DNA of 8,696 nt, taken from Verrucomicrobia bacterium UBA1629. Lineage in GTDB: Bacteria > Verrucomicrobiota > Kiritimatiellia > RFP12 > UBA1067. Shown here piece after piece: positions 8,662 to 8,696 of the stretch; within the stretch, counting starts at the first letter, position 1, and every line of letters begins with the position of its first letter. The notes beneath the pieces are model-generated. The model did not search any database and was not told the origin of the DNA. It saw only the letters and a program-made list of their open reading frames with translations. The position numbers were made by a program, and so were the translations under genes. The stretch is from assembly GCA_002321305.1 (NCBI GenBank), contig DCMF01000112.1, positions 1 through 8,696 on the forward strand, given 5' to 3'.

Positions 8662-8696
8662 ATGGCACGGAAGACCTACGAGCACTCGGCGTACTG
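8662..8696 (+). CDS. Start of an unidentified gene
   Basis: Only 11 codons are visible (MARKTYEHSAY) before the right edge, too few to assign a family. The start is supported by AAGGAGG at 8649-8655, six nucleotides before the ATG, the strongest Shine-Dalgarno in the window, and by an extended -10 at 8601-8606. An in-frame ATG at 8656 would add two residues but overlaps the Shine-Dalgarno spacing. An ATG at 8636 opens a different frame (MAKKEGGW) with a weaker GAGAAG upstream and stays open to the window edge, so it is a less likely alternative. The gene is divergent from valS. Confidence 0.6.
   Translation, partial: MARKTYEHSAY

Noticed and set aside
8636..8696. Alternative start MAKKEGGW for the right-edge gene
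   Set aside because: It is in a different frame from the ATG that follows the strong AAGGAGG at the usual spacing; its own upstream GAGAAG is weaker. The visible sequence is too short to exclude it fully.

Overview
This is a high-GC window (roughly 60-65% by eye) from a bacterial chromosome. Five of the six well-supported gene starts read leftward on the minus strand, and one partial gene reads rightward at the right edge. In minus-strand transcription order the layout is: valS (valyl-tRNA synthetase, 5500-8271); a short ruvA 5' remnant overlapping the valS stop (5363-5503); a UvrD/PcrA-type helicase gene (3225-5345); potA-potB-potC, encoding a polyamine-type ABC importer (151-3178); and the first codons of a gene that may be argininosuccinate lyase (1-71). 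A 290-bp divergent intergenic region separates valS from an unidentified plus-strand gene that begins at 8662 with a strong Shine-Dalgarno sequence.

The content is mostly housekeeping, and I see no phage, transposase, CRISPR or defence genes. The unusual material is at finer scale. (1) Every transcription unit starts with the same perfect extended -10 (TGSTATAAT, with S = G or C), with no recognisable -35. Several copies lie so close to the start codon that the mRNA should be leaderless or nearly so, most clearly for potA. (2) A GTGA overlap at the valS stop opens a reading frame whose first ~29 residues read as RuvA, after which the homology ends in a hairpin-rich spacer that leads into the uvrD promoter. 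This looks like a truncated ruvA. (3) valS carries several in-frame low-complexity or repeat-derived segments: a 32/38-bp palindromic repeat present as an inverted pair, a 12-bp tandem repeat and an 8-bp ATTCGNNN tandem repeat. (4) The helicase ends in a ~45-residue Gly/Tyr/Arg/Ser-rich tail where a Tudor-like domain is usual. (5) potA and potB are separated by a ~116-nt, ~85% purine spacer.

The source is probably a Gram-negative, high-GC bacterium. The strict extended -10 promoters and short iterated insertions within genes made me think of the Verrucomicrobia/Kiritimatiellota part of the PVC group, but that is an impression, not a sequence-based assignment.

Functionally, ValS charges tRNA-Val, the helicase acts in DNA repair and replication, and PotABC would import spermidine/putrescine. 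No periplasmic binding protein gene (potD) lies in the window, so that partner must be encoded elsewhere.
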